From Excoecaria cochinchinensis (Eukaryota > Streptophyta > Magnoliopsida > Malpighiales > Euphorbiaceae): a stretch of DNA of 64,000 nt. Below the pieces are notes generated by a model. It searched no databases. It had not been told where the DNA came from and saw nothing but the letters and a program-made list of their open reading frames with translations. Both the position numbers and the translations under genes were made by a program. The stretch is from assembly GCA_947683425.1 (NCBI GenBank), contig CANTUQ010000055.1:2654001-2718000 (forward strand), given 5' to 3'. Below are positions 50,054 through 59,226 of the stretch, piece by piece. The stretch's first letter is position 1. Each line of letters opens with the position of its first letter.

Positions 50054-51678
50054 TAGGGACTCTAACCTGTAAACTCTTCAGAGAGAACCGTTAAGTGTGC
50101 GTCTTTGCCCCCTGTTCAACGAGCATCCATTCTGGACTCTGACTCACGTCCTAAATTATACATTATCTGACTGAAGGAAGGTCATCCGAAGTAATGCCGC
50201 CTTATCGCTCCATGTATAGGAAGTCATTATTTTAAAGGTAGTGCGTCCCTTGTGGATTTTGACACCAGCTTTTCTTTGTGGGAAATGCGTCCCTTTAGGG
50301 AATTTCACATAACCCTGTGCCTAACTTTTGCCTGGAATGGACCCAACCCAATCCAGCGGCTTTTTTCTTTTTTTTTTTATTTTTTTTAATTTTTTTTATG
50401 TGGCTACAAAAAAAATGAAGCTACTGTCAGAGCCTCCTTCCATAGCAATCGGCAATTATTTGTTGAGATATCTTCTCCTAAACAACGATTATATCCCCTC
50501 GACTTCTCTAGCGAAGATGTTGTTTGATCGGGTGAGGTGGCGGATAAAATTAATTCTATGCCCCTAGCTCTAGTTATGTTCGACAGTTTGGAGGGATTTA
50601 AGATGCTGTGAGGCTCCCTCTTTCTTTCTAGGGTGGCATCTTATCCTCGGCCTCCACCCCTATGTACCATAGCCTCTTGGACATAGCTGCTTCCCAAAAA
50701 TGTCATACTGCAGGTTAGAGACTACACCCTTGCTTCCACAGGTGTATGAGAGAGAAAGGTACTTAGCCCTGCGGTAGACAATGGGACCCATCGGCTTAGG
50801 CATCTGATCGGTGAGAGCAGAAGCAAAGTATAGCCATTTAGATTTCACACATTCAGTAATGAATGATATTTCTCTTTTTATTAATGAACTAGAAAATAAT
50901 GACACATGTATTTGCAAAGATTGTGTACATTTCGGTACGATTTCATCATACATGATCTTTATCTAACATCGATTCAAAATGCAAAACTACATCTGATCTC
51001 AGAGTATATCTTGTAAGCATCAAACTCCTGTCTCCAATCAGCCCTCTCGGGTCTTCACGATTGAATATTTTCTCTCATACCTTATTTTATTCTTTGAACG
51101 CGGATTCTAGATGTAATGTTTGGGAGGAGACCTAACTCGAATGCAGGAATGCACAAGTGGCTCCCCGCTTGAAGCTCAAGAAACACCATATACCTCTTCC
51201 TACGTACCAAACCTTATTAGATGATCATCTCCGCTAATTGGATAAGACTGAACTAAGAATCAAGAGGTCTTACTTTGGTTGCAACGTTAGGCTTAGGTAG
51301 ATGGCTATCAAAGGAGGATCAGGTCGCTAGAGAAAAATGGCCGCAATATTTACTCGACTAATGGGTGAACCGTTCTCAACTTATTTGCATACTATAAGGG
51401 TGCTCTTAAATTTGGATTTGACAATACTTTTAGCTCATCAAGCTCAGAATAATTATTAAGTTAAAGTGATTGCCATAGAAACTCATCAAGAGATTATTAT
51501 CTTGAGCTCTACTTTTTCTTTCTTTTTTTTTTCTTTTCTTTTTCATTTTTTTTTCACGAGCTCATGTCTTCCATGCATGACTAAACCCTCTTCCCAAAGT
51601 GTAAACTCATCCTTACCAAGGCAATTTTTAATAACCCAAAGATTTGTTAAAACGTACATCTATTCCTTCTAGAGCGGC
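50054..51678 (+). pseudogene. Element H internal sequence with remnant of the antisense extra gene
   Basis: Antisense to H, an intron-like block at about 50225-50400 resembles the intron in C, including the two GCGTCCCTT motifs and a long T-rich end. A short exon-2-like frame follows (TGGCTACAAAAAAAATGAAG..., giving KLLSEPPSIAIG, compare RMLSEPPPRVIP in C), degraded soon after. On the opposite strand, 50953-50660, a 97-residue frame (SALTDQMPKPMGPIVYRRA) may be part of a sense extra ORF; I cannot confirm this. 51030-51100 matches the post-pol block of K. From about 51100 to 51678 I see no feature. Confidence 0.5.
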
Positions 51679-54343
51679 TGTGACGCGCGCCGGATCCCGA
51701 GCGCCGCCCTTTCGGACCGCCCGCACGTGGGCGATCGGGGCATTAGCGGGTCCGTTAACAGCTTGCGATGAATCGCAAGTGCGTCTATGTTGAGCAACAC
51801 GGAGGTTTCATGGAGTCGCCACCCAATAGAACATTGGGAAAGTTTCTCTCGCCTCGGAGAGCCTAAGACTGCGCTTTTTATCCATATTGAGCCATGAGGC
51901 CTAGGATTAGCGCTAAAGCCTCGTGACTCAAGAAGTATCTTGAAGGATGACCTCTAACCTCTTGAGCCCAAAGACCAGAGCTGGTTCGGGACTTCTCATT
52001 TATTTATACCTTGATTAATATTATAATTAAGTTTTGAATTTATTGTTTCATCAACTTTCCACACAATGCAATTTAAAATTAAAGGCACAATCATTCATAT
52101 CAAAAGCGGTAAATGTAAGCAAAATCCAAAATAAAGCATTTAAAAAACGAATTACAATAACACTAGGAGCGGAATACAACTCCCATTTATAAAAGTGAAA
52201 TACATGCATAAAACGGGTTATTCATTAATAGTGAGAACATTGGTCCTCGCATGCATCTTTATTATGAAAAAGTTTTGATGTGATGATTTATTTGGGTATG
52301 AAAAACTAGGACATTGGTCCCCTTTTATTTAAAAAAAAATGTCAAGTTAATTAATAGAAACGTTTTTGTGATTTTCTTTTTAGCGAGCCTAAATAAATAA
52401 TTTTACAAGAAAATTATATGGAAAAATTAAATAAAATATTACAAACCAAACGAGCCTTTTTGGACCTCCCGATGTGCTCGCAAAAATGCCCAAGCAAAAA
52501 ATGAGTTTAGACATAAAAAAAAAAAAAATACAAATAAAATAATGTTAGTGATTAAATCAATTAAACATACAAAATAATGAATAACAAATTAAAATAACAT
52601 AAGATGATATGAAAAGAATGATAATGGAATCAAAAATATTAACAAACCAAAATAAAATGAGAAACATGGATTATATGTGATAAATGATTAAATTATGTGA
52701 TGAAAATAAAATAAAACATGTTAATTAATTAGTACATGTAAAAATATGAACATGATGAAAATAATGATGATAAGTGAAAAATAATGAATGAATAAATAAA
52801 CAAATGATAATAAAATCATGTAACAATGATAAAAATTAGTAAACAAAGGAATGATGAAAACAATAATGATATATAACAAGGTTAATTGATGTGTTCATAA
52901 TTAATACAAACTATTTACATGGCAAAAAGATTAGTTTAAATTAATTAATTATTTGCATGTTAAAAACAATGAGGAATCAAAATAAATTATTTACATGTTA
53001 GGAATTAAAAAGACAATATTCACATGAATAAAAATCAAATCATATATAAACAATTAAATGAAACAAATATAAGATCAATACAACAAATGAATAGATGAAA
53101 ACAATAAATAAATCAATAAAAATAATAAAATATATATGAATAAATTAAATAAAAATAAAATAAAATAGAAATGGAGCCAAGAATATTTACCCTCAGAGTA
53201 TTGGATTTGATGAAGGAAAAGTGATGATTTTCCGGAAAATTGCTTGAAAGAATAATCAATAAAATTAATTCTCTTTGTTTATGAAGAAAAACAAAGGAAT
53301 TGATTTGTATCCTTAAGATTAAAAAGAAATTGATGTCAAAATGATGATTAATTTCTTGTGTTTATGGAGCAAAAACAAAGAAATTAATTGGAATAATTAA
53401 CAATTGAAAATCAATCTTTCAATTTCAATTAAACCTTATTAATTAAAAAGAGAAAATCTGAAATTTTGAAGAGAAAATAGAAGAGAGGAATTCTGGAAAA
53501 TTAGGTCTCAAAAATGTGGAGGCTCTCCTTTTTTGATTTCATCCTAAACTATTTAAAACCTAGAAAATGTTGCCCTAATTTAATTAAGGAAAACAAACCT
53601 AATTTTATTCAAATTCCTTTATTTTTGGGGATAAAATCAAGTTTTATTAATTAATAATATATAAAAAATATTTTGGAATTTTATTTGAAGTCAAAAACCC
53701 TTAATTTTGGGATAAAAACGGATTTTTGGGTGAAAAAATCGGAAAAAAGCTGGAAAAAAGGAAAATAGGGTAACAGACCCTATACCGACGGCCTGAAGAC
53801 CGTCGCCAGAGGGACGCCGCCCGTCGCTATAGAGCGACGGGCACTCACGCGGCGAGGCGGCCTTCCGCGCGAAGCTCGCGCGCTGGCGCTCGCGCACGAG
53901 CGCGCCGTGCGGCGCTCAGCGTGCGCGATGCTGCGCGCGCCTTTAGCGACGCGCAGCATCGGCGACGCTGAGCGTCGCCTTTGCGCCCGCACGGCGATGG
54001 GCGCCTGGGCGCCTGCGCGCTGGGCGCCCAGGCGCCTGCGAGCTGGGCGCCAGCGCGCCTGCGCGCTGCCGCGCCCGACACTCGCGGTCCGAAAAATTTT
54101 TTCTATTTTTTTTTTTTTTTTTTTATTTTTTATTTATTTTTTAAATTGACTAAAAAACTATAATTTTAAGCCCCCATTTTTCAAAATCAATTTTTTTAAA
54201 TATTTTTTTATTATTTTCTAATTTTTCACTCTAAAATGCAAATTTGACGAGAAAATCATCATCTTTAACCTTTTAAGCCTGTGAAGGCAATTATCATCAT
54301 TGGGTAACTTCGATCTAGGCTGACTCAGGACCCGGTGTCTACA
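51679..54343 (-). repeat. Element K 3' LTR (2665 bp)
   Basis: TGTGACGCGCGCCGGATCCC to GACCCGGTGTCTACA. Island at 53785-54080 contains GACGG/CCGTC words, then GCGCCTGGGCGCCTGCGCGC palindromes. Confidence 0.93.
53785..54080 (-). repeat. GC-rich inverted-repeat island in LTR K
   Basis: GCGCGC, GGCGCC and GACGGGC words in both orientations, flanked by AT-rich and poly-T DNA. The Arg/Ala-rich frames on both strands are shadows of this composition. Confidence 0.85.
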
Positions 54344-54361
54344 GTTGCCCCCAGTTTAGGG
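54344..54361 (-). other. Element K polypurine tract
   Basis: The minus strand reads CCCTAAACTGGGGGCAAC directly before TGTAGACACC of the LTR. Confidence 0.85.
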
Positions 54362-54485
54362 GAATCTAGTACACTAGTGTCTAGGTGAGCCTAAACTCAA
54401 AGAAGAAAAGGAAAGAGACGCGTACCTGAGTCGGCCGTCTTCCTGCTTGATGGAATTATAATGATAGCTGTTGGTGTCTTTTGGT

Positions 54486-54957
54486 TGTAGCTGGTAATGC
54501 TGTGGTCGTGCCAACCTCTTGTGGGTTGTGCCGCCATCGTGCTAACCGCTGTGAATTTTGGTAGTGCCGTGGTCGTGCCAACCTCTTGTGGGTTGTGCCG
54601 CCATCGTGCTAACCGCTGTGAATTTTGGTAGTGCCGTGGTCGTGCTAACCTCTTGTGGGTAGTGCCGCCATCGTGCTAACCGCTGTGAATTTTGGTAGTG
54701 CCGTGGTCGTGCTAACCTCTTGTGGGTTGTGCCGCCATCGTGCTAACCGCTGTGAATTGGTAGTGCCGTGGTCGTGCTAACCTCTTGTGGGTTGTGCCGC
54801 CATCGTGCTAACCGCTGTGAATTGGTAGTGCCGTGGTCGTGCTAACCTCTTGTGGGTTGTGCCGCCATCGTGCTAACCGCTGTGAATTGGTAGTGCCGTG
54901 GTCGTGCTAACCTCTTGTGGGTAGTGCCGCCATCGTGCTAACCGCTGTGAATTTTGG
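54486..54957 (-). repeat. 65/67-bp minisatellite near the 3' end of element K
   Basis: GTGCCGTGGTCGTG recurs at 54564, 54631, 54698, 54763, 54828 and 54893, with unit 67 then 65 bases (loss of TT). About seven copies with few changes, so amplification or homogenisation was recent. Confidence 0.92.
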
Positions 54958-55601
54958 AACTGTGCTCCTTTAGATGTTTGGACTGGTGTCGTCACTCGGC
55001 TTTTGTTGGTGTTCCCCGCCGATTTCTCCTGCAAGATTGTATGCATAGGAATATACAAGAAATCACGTGTGCATGATATGGAATGCAAATGCTTGCAACA
55101 ATGTATAGACTGTGCCCTAGGTGGTCCATGGTTCGCTGAGGTTGTAGCCTTCCTGCTCTATAATGCCCCCTGAATCCTGAGGATCGTCGACAAGTTTTCT
55201 GAAAGAGATGTCCGGTATATATCCTTGCCCCCCTGGTCAATGATCATTTACCCGGGATTCTTTTTCATGTTCTGTATTGTATGTTACTTGATTGAAAGAA
55301 GATCATCTGAAGTAGCGCCGCCTTATCGCTCCAGGCATTGAACGTCATTGTTTTAAAGGTAGTGCGTCCCTTGTGGATTTTCACACTAGCTTTTCTTTGC
55401 GGGAAATGCGTCCCTTATGGGATTTTCACACAACCCTTTGCCTAATTTTTGCCTGGAATGGACCCAACCCAATCCAGCGGCTTTTATTATTATTTTTTTT
55501 TTTGTAGGGCAGACTGCCTATTTCCAGGTTTTCACCCTGCCCTTTGGCCTAACTTTTGCTTAGAGAGCCAGTTACGGTTTTCATCTCTAACGGCCTTCTT
55601 T

Positions 55602-55644
<43 letters not shown>

Positions 55645-56078
55645 GTTATCACCAAAGCTTCTGTTAAGAGCAAATAGCACATATCCAATGAAGGGACTGA
55701 GCAATAATCATTAGATGAACAATTGGTATATTTCTTTTTAAGACAGAACTGAAAGATCAATAAAAATGTATTCTTTTATTCATTGCGAAATTGTGTACAT
55801 TTCTATATGATTTCATCATACATGATTTTCATTTGACAACAATTCAAAAGCATATGACTACACATAATTTCGGAGTGGGTTTTGTCAGCATCAAACTCCT
55901 GTTATCAATCGGCCCTCTCGGGTTTTCTCGATTGAATATTTTCTCTTGGCCCTTAATTTTTGCCCAGGATGCCTTTTTTCGGTTTTCACCCTGACAGGGC
56001 GCCCAATTTTAGCAGGGCCGCCTTTTTTTCGGTTTTCGACCCGCGGGGCATTTATTCTCTTCTTTTTATTTTTGGTCT
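54958..56078 (-). other. Element K post-pol region
   Basis: Non-coding. Contains an antisense intron-like block without exons (55340-55500, with both GCGTCCCTT motifs), a T38 run (55604-55641), and the conserved GTGAAAACC-type block (minus strand, 55905-56045) just after pol. No extra ORF remains here, unlike in C. Confidence 0.7.
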
Positions 56079-59000
56079 TTAGCCATGGAACCTTTTAAGT
56101 CTATCGACATTGACCGGGTCCTTGAACTCATTCCCATCGCTGTCTGCTAAAATTGCTGCTCCTTTTGTTAGCAACTTTTTCAAAATGAAAGGTCCTTCCC
56201 AGGTTGGTCTGAATTTTCCTCGTATGTCTGGAACACCCGGCCTCATCATCTTAAAGACCAAGTCCCCCTCCTTCAACGGGTGCTTTCGTACTTTCTTGCC
56301 AAACGACCGAGCCAGCCTCTTTTGATAAACTTGGTTGTGGTAATAGGCTCGTAACCTGTCTTCATCCAACAGATTTAGCTGTGACAAACGTTGTTGTGCC
56401 CATTCTGCTTCAGGAATCTCAGCTTCCATGACTACCCTTAATGATTTCAGCTCAATTTCAACCGGCAGGACTGCTTCAGTTCCATATACCAGAGAGAATG
56501 GCGTTGCCCCTGTAGAGGTTCTGACTGTTGTTCTATATCCCCAAAGTGCGAAGGGTAACTTTTCTGCCCAATCCTTGTAGTTCTGAACCATCTTGGCCAA
56601 AATTCTCTTCACATTCTTATTTGCCGCTTCAACTGCACCGTTTGCTTGAGGACGATAAGGAGAAGACTTATGATGTTGGATCCTATATTTCTGGAGCATC
56701 TGCTTAGTTTCTGCTAGGAATTGTACCCCATTATCAGACACTATGTGATGAGGGAGGCCATATCTGCATATCAAATTCCGCTCAACGAACTTAGCCATAT
56801 CCCTTGCATCAACCTTCTTGAAAGACTCAGCTTCAACCCACTTAGTGAAGTAGTCAATGGCAACTATAATGAATCTATGCCCATTAGAAGCCGTAGGACG
56901 GATCTCGCCTATGATGTCTATTCCCCATGCTGCAAATGGCCATGGAGATGTTAAGTTATATAACTCTGAAACTGGCACATGCCTCAAATTCGCATACTGT
57001 TGGCATAACTGGCATTGCTTCACAAATTTTGAACAATCTGTATCCATTGTGAGCCAATAAAACCCTTGGCGCATGATCTTCTTTGCTAAGGCTAAGCCAT
57101 TCATGTGAGCTCCACAAACCCCGGCGTGAACCTCTTCCATAAGTCTTTTAGCTTCTTTCTCTGCCAGACATCTTAACTGGATACCATCAGCTTGCCTTTT
57201 ATACAAAGTGCCATTAATACTGATAAATTGAGTGGATAACTTCCTGATCATTCTTTGGTCCTTCTCAGTGGCTTCCTCTGGAAAGACTGATCTCTCTAAA
57301 TAATTCTGAATGTCATAATACCATGGATTTCCATCAATGGCCTCAATGTCCATCACCTGTTCAGCTTCAAAGCAAGGTCTTTCCGAACTATAAATCAACA
57401 CGGGTTTCATCGCAACTCCTGTTGGGTTATCCCACATAGACACTAATGTTGCTAGAGCATCAGCTAACTGATTTTCGTCTCTGGGGATGAAGTGAAAAGT
57501 GCAAATCTCGAATTGGCTGCTCAACGTTCTCAAGTGCTTTACATAAGGCAACAACCTTTCTTCCTTGACTGACCACTCCCTTCTGATCTGATGAATTACC
57601 AAGGAAGAATCTCCAAATACTTCTGCGGTCTCTGCCCCCAGAGCGAGTAATGCTTCTAATCCAAAGATGCAAGCTTCATATTCTGCTTCATTATTGGTAG
57701 CCTTATACCTCAGCTTCTTAGCCAATGGTAGTCTTTCACCATCTGGGGTCGTAAGAATAACTCCTACGCCTGCTCCCTTATTATTGACTGCTCCATCAAA
57801 GAATAATTGCCACCCTTGCACTGCTATGGCCGTGACATCTTCATCTGGGAAGTTGTATTCAAACTGATCTCCCTCAATAGGATGCTCGGCTAAGAATTCC
57901 GCTACGGCTCTTCCCTTAATGGTTTTCCTGGTTATGTACTCAATGTCAAATTCCTGCAATAGCAGTAACCATCTTCCCATCTTCCCTAGTAGAGAGGGTG
58001 CTTCTTGGAGGTATCTGAGTGGATTATGTTTGGCAACCGTTTGTACCTTGAAGGAATGAAAGTAGTGCCGCAACTTCTTAGAAGCCCAGATAACTGCTAA
58101 ACAAATCTTTTCTACCTCTACATATTTGGCTTCGTAAGGCAGGAATTTCTTGCTAATATAGTAAACGGCAAACTCTACACCAAAATCATCTTCCTGAGAC
58201 ATCATAGCACCCACTGAGTTATCTTCCACAGCCAGGTACAGGATTAGTGGTTTGGCACGACATGGTGGTCTTAACACCGGAGGATTTAACAAATACTCCT
58301 TAATGGTGTCAAAGGCCAATTGACAGTCATCGTTCCATATCACCGGCTGATTCTTCCTAAGAAGCTTAAAAATAGGCTCACATACTGAAGCTAGCTTGGC
58401 AATAAACCGGCTGATGTACTGAAGCTTTCCTAGGAAACTTCTGACGTCCTTCTCCTTCTGGGGCACTGGCATCTCTCTTATGGCTTTGACCTTATCGGGA
58501 TCTACCTCGATTCCCCTCTGGCTTACTACATGGCCTAACAACTTTCCTGATGTAACTCCAAAAATGCACTTCTTGGGATTGAGGCGCAAATCATACTTAC
58601 TAATTCTTTGAAAGAACTTTTCTAAAGCCTCAAAATGACCTTCCCTGGTAGCCGACTTAATCATCATGTCGTCGACGTACACCTCCACTTCTTTGTGGAT
58701 TAAGTCATTGAGAACCTTGGTCGCCATCCTCTGATAAGTCGCTCCTGCATTTTTCAACCCAAAAGGCATAACTCGGTAGGCATATGTCCCCCACTCGGTG
58801 ATAAAGGCTGTCTTGATCCGGTCCACTATCTTGTTAAGAATTTGATTGTACCCTGCGTATCCATCCACAAAACTGTACATCATGCAAGCAGCAGCACTAT
58901 CTACTAGCACATCAATATGAGGCAGCGGGAAATCATCCTTAGGGCAAGCTTTGTTCAGGTCTCGATAGTCGACACATACTCGAACCTTACCATCTTTCTT

Positions 59001-59198
59001 GGCTACAGGAACCACGTTAGCTAACCAGGTCGGGTATTGAACCTCTATCAGAAACTTGGCCTCAATCTGCCTACGGATCTCCTCTTTCACTTTCTGTGCC
59101 CATTCTGGCCTAAGCCTCCGAAGCTTTTGCTTAACTGGTTTAAACTCTGAGTAAGTTGGGATGGCATGTTCGGCAACATCTCGATCTATTCCCGGCAT
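56079..59198 (-). CDS. pol: Pol polyprotein of element K: RT, RNase H, archaeal-type RNase H, integrase (1039 aa)
   Basis: Copies element RNA into DNA and inserts it into the genome. RT: residues about 25-200, with VCVDYRDLNKACP and catalytic YVDD (174-177). First RNase H: about 295-440; its first catalytic position reads ILYLAVEDNS where Asp is expected, so it looks degenerate. Second, archaeal-type RNase H: about 460-590 with D468, E506, D529 and D580 present, typical of Tat elements. Integrase: zinc finger H691/H698/C729/C732, core D761, D822, E857 (DD35E), then a C-terminal domain without a chromodomain. Full length and uninterrupted. Met 59198 is just the first Met in the frame; homologous coding starts upstream (EKVFAW), so the natural product probably comes from a gag-pol fusion. 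One extra base at the junction puts it out of frame with gag. Confidence 0.95.
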   Translation of the reverse strand: MPGIDRDVAEHAIPTYSEFKPVKQKLRRLRPEWAQKVKEEIRRQIEAKFLIEVQYPTWLANVVPVAKKDGKVRVCVDYRDLNKACPKDDFPLPHIDVLVDSAAACMMYSFVDGYAGYNQILNKIVDRIKTAFITEWGTYAYRVMPFGLKNAGATYQRMATKVLNDLIHKEVEVYVDDMMIKSATREGHFEALEKFFQRISKYDLRLNPKKCIFGVTSGKLLGHVVSQRGIEVDPDKVKAIREMPVPQKEKDVRSFLGKLQYISRFIAKLASVCEPIFKLLRKNQPVIWNDDCQLAFDTIKEYLLNPPVLRPPCRAKPLILYLAVEDNSVGAMMSQEDDFGVEFAVYYISKKFLPYEAKYVEVEKICLAVIWASKKLRHYFHSFKVQTVAKHNPLRYLQEAPSLLGKMGRWLLLLQEFDIEYITRKTIKGRAVAEFLAEHPIEGDQFEYNFPDEDVTAIAVQGWQLFFDGAVNNKGAGVGVILTTPDGERLPLAKKLRYKATNNEAEYEACIFGLEALLALGAETAEVFGDSSLVIHQIRREWSVKEERLLPYVKHLRTLSSQFEICTFHFIPRDENQLADALATLVSMWDNPTGVAMKPVLIYSSERPCFEAEQVMDIEAIDGNPWYYDIQNYLERSVFPEEATEKDQRMIRKLSTQFISINGTLYKRQADGIQLRCLAEKEAKRLMEEVHAGVCGAHMNGLALAKKIMRQGFYWLTMDTDCSKFVKQCQLCQQYANLRHVPVSELYNLTSPWPFAAWGIDIIGEIRPTASNGHRFIIVAIDYFTKWVEAESFKKVDARDMAKFVERNLICRYGLPHHIVSDNGVQFLAETKQMLQKYRIQHHKSSPYRPQANGAVEAANKNVKRILAKMVQNYKDWAEKLPFALWGYRTTVRTSTGATPFSLVYGTEAVLPVEIELKSLRVVMEAEIPEAEWAQQRLSQLNLLDEDRLRAYYHNQVYQKRLARSFGKKVRKHPLKEGDLVFKMMRPGVPDIRGKFRPTWEGPFILKKLLTKGAAILADSDGNEFKDPVNVDRLKRFHG

Positions 59199-59226
59199 AT
59201 CCTCGTAGGTCCAGGCAAAGACTTTT

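Larger units (their letters stand above)
36216..51678 (-). mobile_element. Element H: Tat retrotransposon 3' half, split by I and J
   Basis: The 3' LTR is 36216-37011 plus 43412-45426 (about 2.8 kb without I and one copy of its target duplication), beginning TGTGACGTGCGCCGG and ending GGTGTCTGCA. Internal sequence runs 45427-46256 and 50054-51678 and is then cut by K at 51679. It has a 57-bp minisatellite next to the PPT and a remnant of the antisense extra gene. The pol and gag parts, if they exist, lie right of the window, beyond K. Confidence 0.8.

Noticed and set aside
53691..54163. Overlapping Arg-rich frames of 60-80 aa
   Set aside because: Composition shadows of the GC island in LTR K.
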